Source: Lactuca virosa (Eukaryota > Streptophyta > Magnoliopsida > Asterales > Asteraceae). From it: a stretch of 64,000 nucleotides of DNA. Position 1 is the first letter of the stretch, and each line of letters begins with the position of its first letter. Both the position numbers and the translations under genes were made by a program. Below the pieces are notes generated by a model that saw only the letters and a list, made by a program, of their open reading frames with translations, did not search any database and was not told where the DNA came from. Of the stretch, positions 10,491 to 20,775 are shown one piece after another. Location of the stretch: positions 220,751,257 to 220,815,256 of the forward strand of contig CAKMRJ010005745.1 in NCBI GenBank assembly GCA_928212115.1. The letters run 5' to 3'.

Positions 10491-12675
10491 TATCACACCC
10501 CCGAACCAGGATGGCTTTCATGTATTGTATCATAACATAATGCATAGTAGTGACCAAAGTAAACACAACCATCATAAATATAATTGAAAAGTTACATTGT
10601 TGTAAGAGTTACATGATTCAAAATCAATTACAATATGATGATAAAAAGATTTTTTTGACGCCTTAGCGTCCCATCCACAAAAGCTTATAGTTACCTGTTT
10701 TAGTGATTTCCTGAAAAGACAAGTGGTTTGAAAAAGTGTCAACAATTAAATTGGTGAGTTCATAAGAGCTTGTATGAGTAATTGTAAACCTTTCCTTGTA
10801 AAATAATAGTGTATGTTTCCATAAAATCCAATATTTTCCTTAAAAATGAGTGGTAGTCTTAGAGACCCTAAGACCGAAATGTACAAGTATTTTCATACTT
10901 AAAATAGTAATATACAATTTTATTCTTATATAAAAAAACGTTTGAATGTATGTTTTCCCCGTAAACTAAACGTATCGTTGTTTCCCCATGCGAGTTTTTA
11001 TAACCATGCTAATGACATAGATGGCCTGTCACGACGTTCTTCGGGCGTCGAAATGTAACGACATTTGTCACCCAAGACCTGCCGGTCTAACTGTAGCTAA
11101 CAATTAGGGTGCGGGATCTTCAGTCCCGTATAGATCTATACGAAAGTATCACGTTCTCTTACAGGAGATTTCTGTTATAATACAGGACTTTTGCAGGTAC
11201 TCTGGTAGGTACGGTGAAGACAATGTCTCACAAAAATTGATTCAACAAGTTTACGTATTGTTATAATGAAAAACCTTTGTATGTGTAATTATCCCTTTTT
11301 CCATGATAATAAAATAGTATAAAATAATTATATATGTATTTTTTATAATTATTCACTTTGCTAAACATGTTACAAAAGTGTTAAAGGTTCATAAACTATA
11401 CTTATATAGTTTATTATAGTATTGGTACTTCGTAGTTTTGTATTTTTAAACAAACTTTTGCAGGTAAGAATTCATACAGCTTGGTAGTAGTATCATTTCA
11501 TGTATTTAGCAATTTTACACAAAAGTAAGAAAAACATGCATAAAATTTTGTATATTAACACAAGTTGACTTGTGTTTACTTGTATTCTCCCCCTAAAACA
11601 TAGAAATCCCGAAAAAATGGAGGGGTATGAACTCACCTTATGTGTTTTCTTGATGAGTGGAAGGTTGTGGATGAGAAAGTTTCAAGTCAAGAACACTTGA
11701 AAAATACTTCGAGATTTGATGGTCCTATGGACATTAATATATGAATATGTTTGTAAATGGTTCAAGATTAGTACAAAAGTATGTAGAATTATTAGAGGTT
11801 GGAGGAAGTACTTACCAAAAAGATCCAAGAACAATCTTGGAAAAATCGTTGCTAGAGAGGGAGTGAGAGCTTTTCTTGGAGAGAAAGGTGAAAATGATGA
11901 AGATAATAGTGAATGAAAAGTCTCCTGATCGTGATTATAAAATAGAGGAGGAAAGCAAGTGGAGGGGTGGTTAGGAGGAGTTATGAGGGGGACAAGGATT
12001 TGACCAATGGAGTACTAGCTAGAGTTAGAGAAGTGACATAAAGGAGACTTGTGTCATGATGGGGGATCCACTTGTGCTAGTTACTTTATGTATAAAATAA
12101 TATATTTCTTTATAATTCTTGATATTATTTTATACAATGGTGTGCTTTATATAAAATAAAGCTTCAATATGTGCATAAAATATGAGGTTAGAGGGTCTAA
12201 GATGTGAAAAATATGAGTTGATGGAAACCCTGACGTCAAAAACTCTGAAAATGAAGAAAAGTCTAAAATTTCCCAAATTCCGGAGTAGGGTCCGAAGCTA
12301 AAAGGAAGTCCGGAGTCATCAGGGGTTCCGAAGTGGGCTGGGTGCGAAGTCAGCAGACTTCCGAGACAGGCCGGTTCCGGAGCGAGAAGGTCGGAGACTG
12401 TTGGATTTTTGTAGTAAAAAGGTTCTGAGGTCAGAAGAGGCTCCGAGATGAGAGGGTCCGAGATGGAAGAAGGCTCCGAAATGCAGAAGACTCCGAAATT
12501 CAGAAGGCTCTAAAATGTGAATCGTAAACTCTGAAGTTGGCTCGTTATTTTTTGGTTTTCATTTTCCGTTTCGAGCCGTTTTCAACAAGGGAAGAGATGG
12601 GATGATGTTGGTGTTTATAGTAAAGGTAAGAAGAGTGGTTTTTGTTACCAAGAGAAATTTGGGAGAGATCTGAGA

Positions 12676-12707
<32 letters not shown>

Positions 12708-12863
12708 TTTGGGAGAGATTTGAGAGATACTTTGATTTATAATTGTAAGTAGTACATTAATAGCATTAGGAAACGTAGTGCTTTAATCTAAAATGCTAAT
12801 GCTAGTCATGTTGAATTGGTTGACTTGTTGACTTTGTTTGACCCAAAGTTGACAGTTGTCACA
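10491..12863 (-). repeat. Gy2 3' LTR (2,373 bp)
   Basis: On the minus strand it begins TGTGACAACTGTCAAC and ends GGGGGTGTGATA. It is collinear with 32,916-35,514 once the MITE is removed (2,381 bp), with scattered substitutions. It holds four TTGAC boxes near its outer end (12,819-12,855), a (GA)n run (12,668-12,720) and CCGAA-type short repeats (12,283-12,520). Confidence 0.93.
12283..12720 (-). repeat. CCGAA/CCGAGA short degenerate repeats and (GA)n microsatellite in the Gy2 LTR
   Basis: Irregular repetition of CTCCGAAATGCAGAAGG- and GGTCCGAGA-like units (12,283-12,520), then GA-rich runs (12,668-12,720). The same blocks recur in the other LTR at 34,940-35,200 and 35,337-35,360, with the GA tract shorter. 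Confidence 0.75.
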
Positions 12864-12875
12864 TCATCCCCCCGT
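12864..12875 (-). other. Gy2 polypurine tract
   Basis: The minus strand reads ACGGGGGGATGA directly before the LTR start TGTGACAAC. Confidence 0.85.
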
Positions 12876-12916
12876 TAGAAGAAATTTCGTCCTTAAATTA
12901 GCATTTGGGTAGGTTT

Positions 12917-13098
12917 TCACGAGTTGGGAAAAAGGTGTGGGTATTTTTGTTTCATTTGGTCCTCGCGTTCCCAAGTAATGCCAGGTCCACGCTTGGCATT
13001 CCAACGGACCTTCACTATGGGTATGCGGCTTTGTTTTGTTCTCTTGATTTCCCTGTCCATGATTTCCATTGGTTCTTTGATGAAGTGGAGACTTCGTT
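12917..13098 (-). pseudogene. Gy2 integrase C-terminal end
   Basis: The minus strand encodes a short open segment with EIMDREIKR, VRWNAKRGP and WEREDQMKQKYP, ending in a TGA at 12,917-12,919. This is the usual C-terminal tail of plant Gypsy integrase after the chromodomain-like region. Its upstream neighbour in the protein is at 27,557, on the far side of Gy3. The two pieces do not abut: I estimate that about 100 codons between them are missing, so sequence was lost at this junction. Confidence 0.85.
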
Positions 13099-13564
13099 TA
13101 AAATTTTTATTTATGCTTATTTTTCAATAATAGTAACCTTTTAAAGAAAAGTGTTGCAGAATTTGATCCCAAAAAAACATGATAAATATGTTATCAAAGC
13201 ATTTCCGAATAAATGTATTTGTTTATATTAAAACATTGGGATGTAATCGTCAATACAGAAACATAAGCATAAACAGACCTTATATTCTTTTACACTAGTG
13301 ATTTACATCTCCTTTAATCTCTCAGTGTAATGTGGCTTCGTCTCGACACCTGTGATACAAATAAACTGAGTGGGTCAGGTTGGGAAACCTGGTGAGTACA
13401 TAGGGTTTTCAACCCACAATAATAAAGTTATTATGTTTAATCATCAAACAATAAACCCAATTACACATCCTCATTATCTTCGTTATTCTTAAGGGTCTAC
13501 CCTAAGAATCATCTATCCTGCATTCGTTCACTCCGAAGTCCATCGCTTCCAGGGTTCATATGAC

Positions 13565-13812
13565 AGACACTAAGTCCATAGTTGTCAATGCTCGTTCGTA
13601 AAGCACTAAATCCATAGCTGCTAATCTTCATTTATCGGGCACTAAGTCCATAGCTACCAACGTTTATCTAATAGGTACTAAGTCCATAGCTACCAGCGTT
13701 TCTCTAATAGGTACTCAGTCCATAGCTACCAGTGTTTATCTAATATGCACTAAGTCCATAGTTGTCGATGTTATTTATTAGGCACTAAGTCTATAGCTGC
13801 CAATGTTTACTC
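13565..13812 (-). repeat. About seven 35-40 bp tandem repeats in the Gy3 3' LTR
   Basis: Units contain GGCACTAAGTCCATAGCT followed by a spacer such as ACCAACGTTTATCTAATA. The same array is present at 25,385-25,625 in the other LTR with unit-level substitutions, so it predates the insertion. Confidence 0.85.
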
Positions 13813-14614
13813 ATACCATCTTTCATCTCTCATCATTCATTTACCCATGTTTTACCCAACATATTCGTAGATATAAAATACATATACATTTTAAATCATT
13901 TAAAACATGTATAAAATCGTTCATCCAGCATACAAAGCAAGTATTCAAATAATACGCACACATAGCACGTAATTTATATAAAATACTTCATATCTATGTG
14001 TAAGATGAAAGTAAATATGCACACACTTGTTAAAGTGATGATTCCAAACTCGGACAGCGCTTCGCTTCTTAACGATTCTATTTTCCTTCGACGAAACCTA
14101 GCATTATTATCGCTACGTTTTAGTCTAATCTTTATTACGACTAATTATTAGTCTAGATTCATCATTAACTCAAAGTCTACTTAATGATCTATCAAGTAAG
14201 GAACAACCAGGTAGGATCATATCGGAGGTAGGGTCTGTTTAGTATATGAAGTATACTGGTTGGAAATCCCACTTTAAACACCTCACTAAATCACAGCCTA
14301 GACATCATCCTTGTAAGTAGATCAATCAGTATAACGACTTTGAATCACTGATAAATTTTATTTATAGGTTCATAATAATGATATTATAAGTTATATTTAA
14401 ATTAGGGTAGCATAACTCACTTAGCTAGCAGTCGGGCTCTGCAGGGGCGGAACTTCGTCGCTGAATCTTTCTAAGAAAGATTCTTGCAGCACTTCAGCGC
14501 TCACCTTGCTATACTAAAAACTACAGAAAGAGAAGTCGAATCACGAGGGACCGAAGTGCTAGGGGGATAAGAAGAGAAATACTCTTGAATCAAGAAAATT
14601 GTGCAAGAAATATA

Positions 14615-14638
14615 AGAGCCTAGAGGCTCATATTTATA
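14615..14638 (-). promoter_or_regulatory. Gy3 LTR TATA box and adjoining palindrome (3' copy)
   Basis: Minus strand TATAAATA (14,631-14,638) is followed by the inverted repeat GAGCCT/AGGCTC (within 14,615-14,630). The other LTR keeps both: TATAAATA at 26,453-26,460 and the perfect palindrome AGAGCCTAGAGGCTCT at 26,437-26,452. Confidence 0.65.
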
Positions 14639-14781
14639 GTAATTAAATTTTCAAAAACCACTCTCTATATTTACATAATTGACTAAACACCCCTTTGTAA
14701 TATTATTTTAAATAGATTTAATGATATTTGTACTAAACTAACAGTAGTCTTATAACGACCGCATCGTCGATACCTTTCTAA

Positions 14782-14783
<2 letters not shown>

Positions 14784-14848
<65 letters not shown>
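14784..14848. repeat. (AT)n microsatellite
   Basis: About 32 AT units in the Gy3 3' LTR. The other LTR (26,622-26,659) has about 18 units with one interruption, a length change since insertion. Confidence 0.97.
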
Positions 14849-14851
<3 letters not shown>

Positions 14852-15743
14852 GTATATATGATTTACGCTTTATTTTAATATGTAAATGTGCTATTAAAAA
14901 TTATAACTCGTTCATACGAACTTCATTTTTGATGTTCTTTATATCCACGCGTTGGTATTTACGAGTACTACAACTTTTATTTAGACGTCATCAATTAATT
15001 TTCATTCTATCTCAGATTTACAAAACTGTATCGAATTTATCGCGTTCGAAGAGTAGGGACCAAGTTTCGTCCATATCTTTAACATACGAGCTCTATTCTC
15101 GACGTTCTTTATATCCACGTGTTGGTATTTATGAGTAATACAACTTTCATTTAGACTCCATCGGCTAATTCTCATTCTATCACGAATTTACAAATTTGTA
15201 ACGAATTTGTCGCGCTTGAAGAGTAGAGACTAAGTTTCGTCCATATCTTTCGCATACGAGCTCCGTTTTCGATTGTCTTTTTATCATTGAGCTCCTATTA
15301 ACGAGGTCTTAAATTCTTGTTTAAACTGTTTTGATTAAAAATGACCGATCTAAAATTCGAATTTCAGGTTGTGCACTGCTATGCTAAATCTTAGAAAAAT
15401 CATAACTTCCTCATACGAAGTCAGATTTGTACGTTCTTTTTATGCACACTCTCGGCTTAACATATAATACAACTTTTTTTTAGATCACTAAGGCTAGAAA
15501 GTATTTTATCGTAAATTCACTTTTTACGATTCCCAGTGTCGTGCCGGTTTTGCCGTAAAACTTCGACGGGTCATAACTTGTTTGTTATAACTAGGATTTC
15601 AGTGTTCTTTATATGTACGGAACCCTAGTGATATATACTATAACTTGGTCAAGATTATTTATTCTAAATAATCTTATATCAAAAAAGTTATTTTTTATGC
15701 TTATTGTCTCTAAAATGACTAATCCGAATCTGCGGGTGTTACA

Positions 15744-17196
15744 ATTATCTCCCCCTTAGGATGATTACGTCCCGAAATCATCAACGAAATAGGGCTTGTA
15801 TAATGACTCCATACGTTATCTTTTCATCCTAGGTAATAACCGTAACTCCTATGTTCCTTCGAATGAGTATCTAACTCTTGGACTTCTGGACTGTAGGCGG
15901 TGCTCGATCTTGCACCCGCTCTCTATCTCACGTTGGACTTTCAATCGTGACCTTCAAGTCACAATCTCGATCCTTATTGGAGACTCCTTCTCCTTCGGAA
16001 ACAGTCTTTACTTCGATTACCATAATAGACCGATGAGAGATGTTCTAATGACATCTCGTCGTATGATGCAACGCTTAGACTCAGGTCTTTTAGAGTCAAA
16101 TTCCAGAACAAAATATACCTTCCTTCATGTTCTAATGTGATATAATCACATTATAGCATGTAGCACTTGTAGGTACAAGCTTCTAACCTTAACATTGGTT
16201 GTGATACTTCTATTGATCGCTTCGATTATCTTTCACTTCAATCTTCTGACTTAAGTCAGATGCTACATCGATCTTGGTTCTTTGAACCATGTAACATACT
16301 CATCTTAGTCGGACTCAATATGATATGACCACTAGGGTCGGAATAGTAATCATCTTCTTAGTCATTACCGAAACGATGGTAACGACATACTTGAATAAAA
16401 CGGAATCAATTACTAGTGCCTTGGTAACCTTGTGACTTTCCTTGATCCAAGTGCGAGTCCTGTGCTTCCGGTAGTATAGGCCTCTACTACCATTCATACA
16501 TACTCATACTCGTCCTAAGTATTGTCTCGTAGTTCTCCAACTTATTATGACAAAAACAATTTTAACACATACAAATGTGTCCAAACAATCATATAATTTC
16601 CCTAGACTCTACTAGGACTTCTTCCATGCGTATCTTCAATCATCAATTCTGCTTCAACTCGGTTGCGGATGGAAATGTCAGACGATGGGAAAACATCATG
16701 GATTATACCAAAAATTATTTCTTTCCGCCAATCGAAAGTGTACTTCTCCCGTACTAGAGGTATTACCTATTTAGATGCATTCTAGAGGTAAGATATCACT
16801 CTTACGATATCTTCCGATAGGTATCATTCACTATCGTAAGCCTTCTTATTTCCTCCATTTGCTCAGTCTGCTATGAGTCCTTATCATGACATTTTATACA
16901 CCAAATCAGGCGTTTGGTGTATCGAAACGAGAATATAGATAGAGAAGGTTTAGATGTGTAATCCTCCTAATTACTACGAAAAGTTATATGCCAGTTCTAA
17001 TACATCACAAATCATTTAGCACATAAAAGCTTTTTAGGCATCTTCCCTAATTAAGCTAGTGCTTGTGTCTATTCAGGTGTACTTCCTAAAATATATTAGA
17101 CACACTCCTCACGATCATCGCTTAGCATTCTAAGTTTAGGTCTAGAAATAAATCCTTATTCCTAGTTCGCTTAAACTAATGTTCTGATACCAACTG
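15744..17196 (-). other. Gy3 internal remnant with purine tract and primer site
   Basis: The minus strand runs from primer site TGGTATCAGAAC (17,181-17,192) to purine tract AAGGGGGAGATAAT (about 15,744-15,757). Part of it (about 16,330-16,540) is clearly homologous, in antisense, to Gy4 40,470-40,700, the gag side of a related element. No pol motif is readable, and all open frames are short. The last stretch before the purine tract reads like the usual Gypsy pol end. Confidence 0.75.
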
Positions 17197-17637
17197 TGAC
17201 ATCCCCAAATTCACGGTCATTTTAAAAATTTATTTTTGCTTATTTTAAAATTAGAGTAACCTTTTAAAAAAAAAGTGTTGCGGAATTTGTTCCCAGAAAA
17301 ACATGATAAATATGTTATCAAATCATTTCCGAATAAATGTATTTGTTTATATTAAAACATTGGGATGTCATCGTCAACACAAGAACATTAGCATAAATAG
17401 ACCTTACATTCTTTTACACTAGTGATTTACATATCCTTTAATCTCTCAGTGTAATGTAACTTTGTCTCGACACCTGTGATACAAATAAACTGAGTGGGTC
17501 AGGTTGGGAAACCTGGTGAATATATAGGGTTTTTAAGCCTCAATAATAAAGTTATTATGTTTAATCATCAAATAATAAAACCAATTACCCATCCCCATTA
17601 TCTTCGTTATTCTTAAGGGTCTACCCTAAGAATCATA
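17197..17637 (-). repeat. Gy3 5' LTR, inner 441 bp
   Basis: Inner end TGACATCCCC (plus strand) next to the primer site; interrupted at 17,637 by Co2. It continues at 25,331. Confidence 0.9.
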
Positions 17638-18414
17638 TGTTGGATTAGTGTCTAAGTCCATAACTATAATTGGTATGTACTTGACCCGACTCGGCATGGT
17701 CCATTTGGGTTGCATGGCATCGGAACATTTGGATAGACCGTTTATGAGGAAAAGACATTTTGTGACATATTAATATATTATAAGTTCTAATATATTAATA
17801 TGAAATCATGTTATTTAATTAGTATTGATCAAGAATTAATTTGGACTTAATTTAGTGATCAAAAAAGAGACTAATTAAATATATGGGGATTGATTGTGTA
17901 AATCATTCATTCTTATATATGTGGGCTTATGATCCAAGATTCCTTTATGTTGGGTTTAACCCATGTGGTGATCCATGGATACTCCATGGAGGTTAAAACC
18001 CATAGAGCATAAGGAATGGGTAAATTCATGAGTTACATGGTGTAACCCTAATAGCCACACTATATAAGAACCCCTTTAGTTCAAGAAATGGGCACTAGTG
18101 ATACATATTTTGAGGGCTAGCCGATTTGAACATGTATGTCTTCTTCTCATGGTTATTCCAAGAGTTCATGATGTTGTGTGAACCATTTGAGGTGTCACAC
18201 TTGGGGCACTAGGCTCTCAAGCTTCATGGAATCAAGCAACAACAACAAGGTATGTATTCTATCTATTTTATTATCCTAGTATCAATGTTTTGGTATGCTA
18301 GTTAGGATAATACCTTGGATAATCATATTTGCATGTATAATAGAGAAAACATAGATCCAAGGTATTTAGGGTTGCATGTACACTTAGGAGTGTTAGAATG
18401 CTCAAAACCGAACA
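17638..18414 (+). repeat. Co2 5' LTR (777 bp)
   Basis: TGTTGGATTAGTGTC...AAAACCGAACA. TATA box TATATAAG at 18,061-18,068. Donor-like AAG|GTATGT at 18,250. It matches 24,556-25,330. Confidence 0.95.
18061..18068 (+). promoter_or_regulatory. Co2 LTR TATA box
   Basis: TATATAAG, repeated at 24,977-24,984 in the 3' LTR. The expected transcription start is about 30 bp downstream. Confidence 0.7.
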
Positions 18415-18415
18415 G

Positions 18416-18427
18416 TGGTATCAGAGA
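18416..18427 (+). other. Co2 primer binding site
   Basis: TGGTATCAGAGA, one mismatch from the usual TGGTATCAGAGC, directly after the 5' LTR. Confidence 0.9.
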
Positions 18428-18507
18428 CTAGGCTTGTTTTCAATTATACTTGATGCAAATTGCTGAAAAATGCTGAAAAGTCGAATTTCGGGCATTCTGG
18501 GCACTGG

Positions 18508-18590
18508 ACTCGCCGAGTCCACTGATGAACTCGCCGAGTCCATGAAGAAAATCATCCTACTCGGCGAGTAGGTTGATACACTCGACGAGT
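18508..18590 (+). repeat. Four ACTCGNCGAGT palindromes just inside Co2
   Basis: Exact 11-mers at 18,508 (centre C), 18,529 (C), 18,559 (G) and 18,580 (A), in one cluster about 90 bp after the primer site. The equivalent position of Co1 lacks the cluster. The same motif is repeated in the unrelated Gy1 LTR. Confidence 0.92.
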
Positions 18591-18889
18591 AGGAGCCCCA
18601 GACAGCATATTTTCGAGGTTTTTGGCTAGAAATGGACTAGGAACATTACCCTAAGCTGTTTTTGGACTTATAAACTTGTTTTTGATGTGGTAATGTTCAT
18701 GCTAATCCAATTTCAAAGATAATTGTCAATAGATTCATGTTTTGTATTAGTTTAGTGATTAGGCTAATTACATGAAAAAGTTTGATTTGAATTATCTTGT
18801 TCTTATGAGTTGCTTAGATTAATAGAAAAGTTAATTGATTATGTGTTTTCAATCCATTTTAATCTAAGAGTTGATTCTAAAATGTGTTT

Positions 18890-19220
18890 TTGTAACTTGT
18901 CCTCAAGTTATATGAAAAGTCACATTTAAGTTTCATAAAACTCATAAAAGTTGGCAATGGTTACAAAAATAAAGAGTCTTGTCCTCAAGTTATGGAGGTT
19001 CAAGAGTCACTTCATTAAGTAATAAAATGTGTAACCTTAATTAATTCCATAAATTACAAAATAAAGAAAAGTTACATTTTTTTATTAGTTTAAAGTCTTC
19101 CATAACTTGTCCTCAAGTTATGGAACTTGAAGAGTTTTTTAATTAAAACTAATTTAAACACATAAGTTATGGAATTAATTAGTTTTGAATAGTTTCAAAA
19201 CTTGCCCTCAAGTTTTGGAA
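18890..19220 (+). other. Co2 leader: AACTTG-loop-CAAGTT hairpins
   Basis: TAACTTG/CAAGTTA at 18,893-18,910. A degraded copy lies near 18,979. A 12-bp perfect stem TTCCATAACTTG/CAAGTTATGGAA is at 19,098-19,125. CAAAACTTG/CAAGTTTTG is at 19,196-19,217. Loops are TCCT, or CCCT in the last. Confidence 0.85.
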
Positions 19221-19344
19221 TTTGAAAAGTTTCACTTATGAATAATTTAATTCCAAGTTAGCCCTTAGAATTTTAAAAGTTAAAATTTCAAACCCTTATA
19301 CTATTATTATAATTTTAATTATATAGATATGTATAAGATAAAGT

Positions 19345-19833
19345 CAATCTTACCGTTAGTAGGCCTCATTCACGAAGCCGGTCTATAAGGGGGGTATAAG
19401 GTTACTGCCTATAAAATGGCATTTTAATGGTGTCCACTCTCACCCACGCGCTTCCTTGACTGGTGGAGGGTCGTTAGCCGAACGGGTAGGAAAGGACTAT
19501 AATTCTCCCTTCATTAAAAGTATTAATGATAAATACTAAGTAACTAAACACTTCTAAATTCCCAATCTTAGTTACTTAGGAAAATGTGAATTTGGTGCTA
19601 GCCCATAAAATTACACTTTGTACCTTAACAAGTCGTTAGTGGAGCGTGTGTGGTTAACCGGCACACTAACATGGACTAGTAAGAGTGGCAAAGGGTAACT
19701 TAACTTTATTATAGATCGGTGGAGCGTGTGTGGTTAACCGGCACATCGATTAGGTAATATTGTTGAGGGTACCAAGTAAATTTGTATGGTTATTCACACC
19801 TTGTTTGTGATCCTCGGCATCCCAGTCACAAAC
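19345..19833 (+). other. Co2 conserved structured block
   Basis: Contains a block found in all four Copia copies (GGTCTATAAGG through GTCGTTAGCCGAACGGG, 19,378-19,490). Two GTGTGTGGTTAACCGGCA-loop hairpins follow: GTTAGTG/CACTAAC at 19,635-19,670 and ATCGGTG/CATCGAT at 19,715-19,750. The last is GTTTGTGA/TCACAAAC at 19,803-19,833 around a CCTCGGCATCCCAG loop. No reading frame. Confidence 0.8.
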
Positions 19834-20104
19834 TTGAGAGGGCACAATCGAGATTCAAACATGCCATTGAAAGTTCAATGTATCTCAAAAGATCTAGGAG
19901 TTTCAAATCCAATTAAAACTTAATTATATTTCGTTTTTCATGGTGGAAATTGGTAAATCGTCATTTACCTACCTTCAACTATTTTATAACTTGGATTACG
20001 GCATCCCTCTTCCAGTTATAAATAGGTTGTTGGGTCCTAGCCTTAATATTTCATATTGGGTGTTATATTAAGGACTTTAAATCAACTATCTTGAATATCT
20101 CCCA

Positions 20105-20775
20105 AAAGATGATCTTCCCAAATCTCTTGAAACAAGCTTTCCTAAATGAAGATGATGTCCCATGGAAATCATACTTCTTTCACTTCCTCCAGTTATTCTC
20201 CCTAACCCACAAGTTCCTGAAAAGTTTAAGGTCACTCAAGCCCTATTGGCAAGCAAAGGTCTATGTGTGATCACATCTTGGAGATGTAGTCAGATATTGA
20301 CAAGCCGGGAGAGTTGGGTGTCAAAGTCTTGAGAAAGTTGGTGACTCAACTATTTTCTAAGTCACATAGTGAGTTCCTTTGGGACTCCTATGAAACAGAC
20401 TATGACAAGACCCTTAATGATCTTATCTATTTGCTAAGATCAACTTCCTAAAACTTTATGGACATTGACAATGATGACATTGGATATCCAGTAAAGCTCT
20501 CTCTTCCCAATGGAAATGGATCGGCCATAGTCAACTCGGTTGACCAAATGGTAAAGAGAAAGGCTAAGTCTGAGATAGTCCCATTATCAAGGGTCCATCG
20601 CCAAAGAAAGGGGCATTGGTTGTGAAGCTGCCAAATTTACCTAAGGATGTTAAAGTCAATAAGTTTGATTCTACTTCAGGTAAAGCCCACTATCTAACTC
20701 TGCTAAGTTTCTATTCTGAGATTCTTGATACATGATGTGACTGGGTCACATGTTGATGTTTTAAGAATCAAAGAA
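20105..20775 (+). pseudogene. Co2 gag-like remnant
   Basis: Collinear with Co3 44,726-45,480, where gag-like peptides are readable. Here stops and shifts break it into pieces of under 40 codons. Recognisable fragments include the Met-Asp segment near 20,460 and the DVKVNKFDSTSG segment near 20,645. The zinc-knuckle coding part is shortened. Assigned by comparison only. Confidence 0.6.

Larger units (their letters stand above)
13099..15743 (-). repeat. Gy3 3' LTR (about 2.65 kb)
   Basis: Collinear with 17,197-17,637 plus 25,331-27,556. Features are tandem CACTAAGTCCATAGCT repeats (13,565-13,812), a TATA box (minus TATAAATA at 14,631-14,638) with a palindrome just downstream (14,615-14,630), an (AT)n run (14,784-14,848) and several modular units containing an ACGTTCTTTATATCCACG phrase (14,900-15,650). 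Confidence 0.9.

Noticed and set aside
12668..12720. (GA)n tract as a regulatory GAGA element
   Set aside because: The length differs between the two LTRs and it looks like a simple microsatellite; no positional evidence for function.
15796..16140. A 114-codon plus-strand open frame in Gy3
   Set aside because: It is antisense to the element and overlaps the decayed gag-side remnant. No start context or motif.
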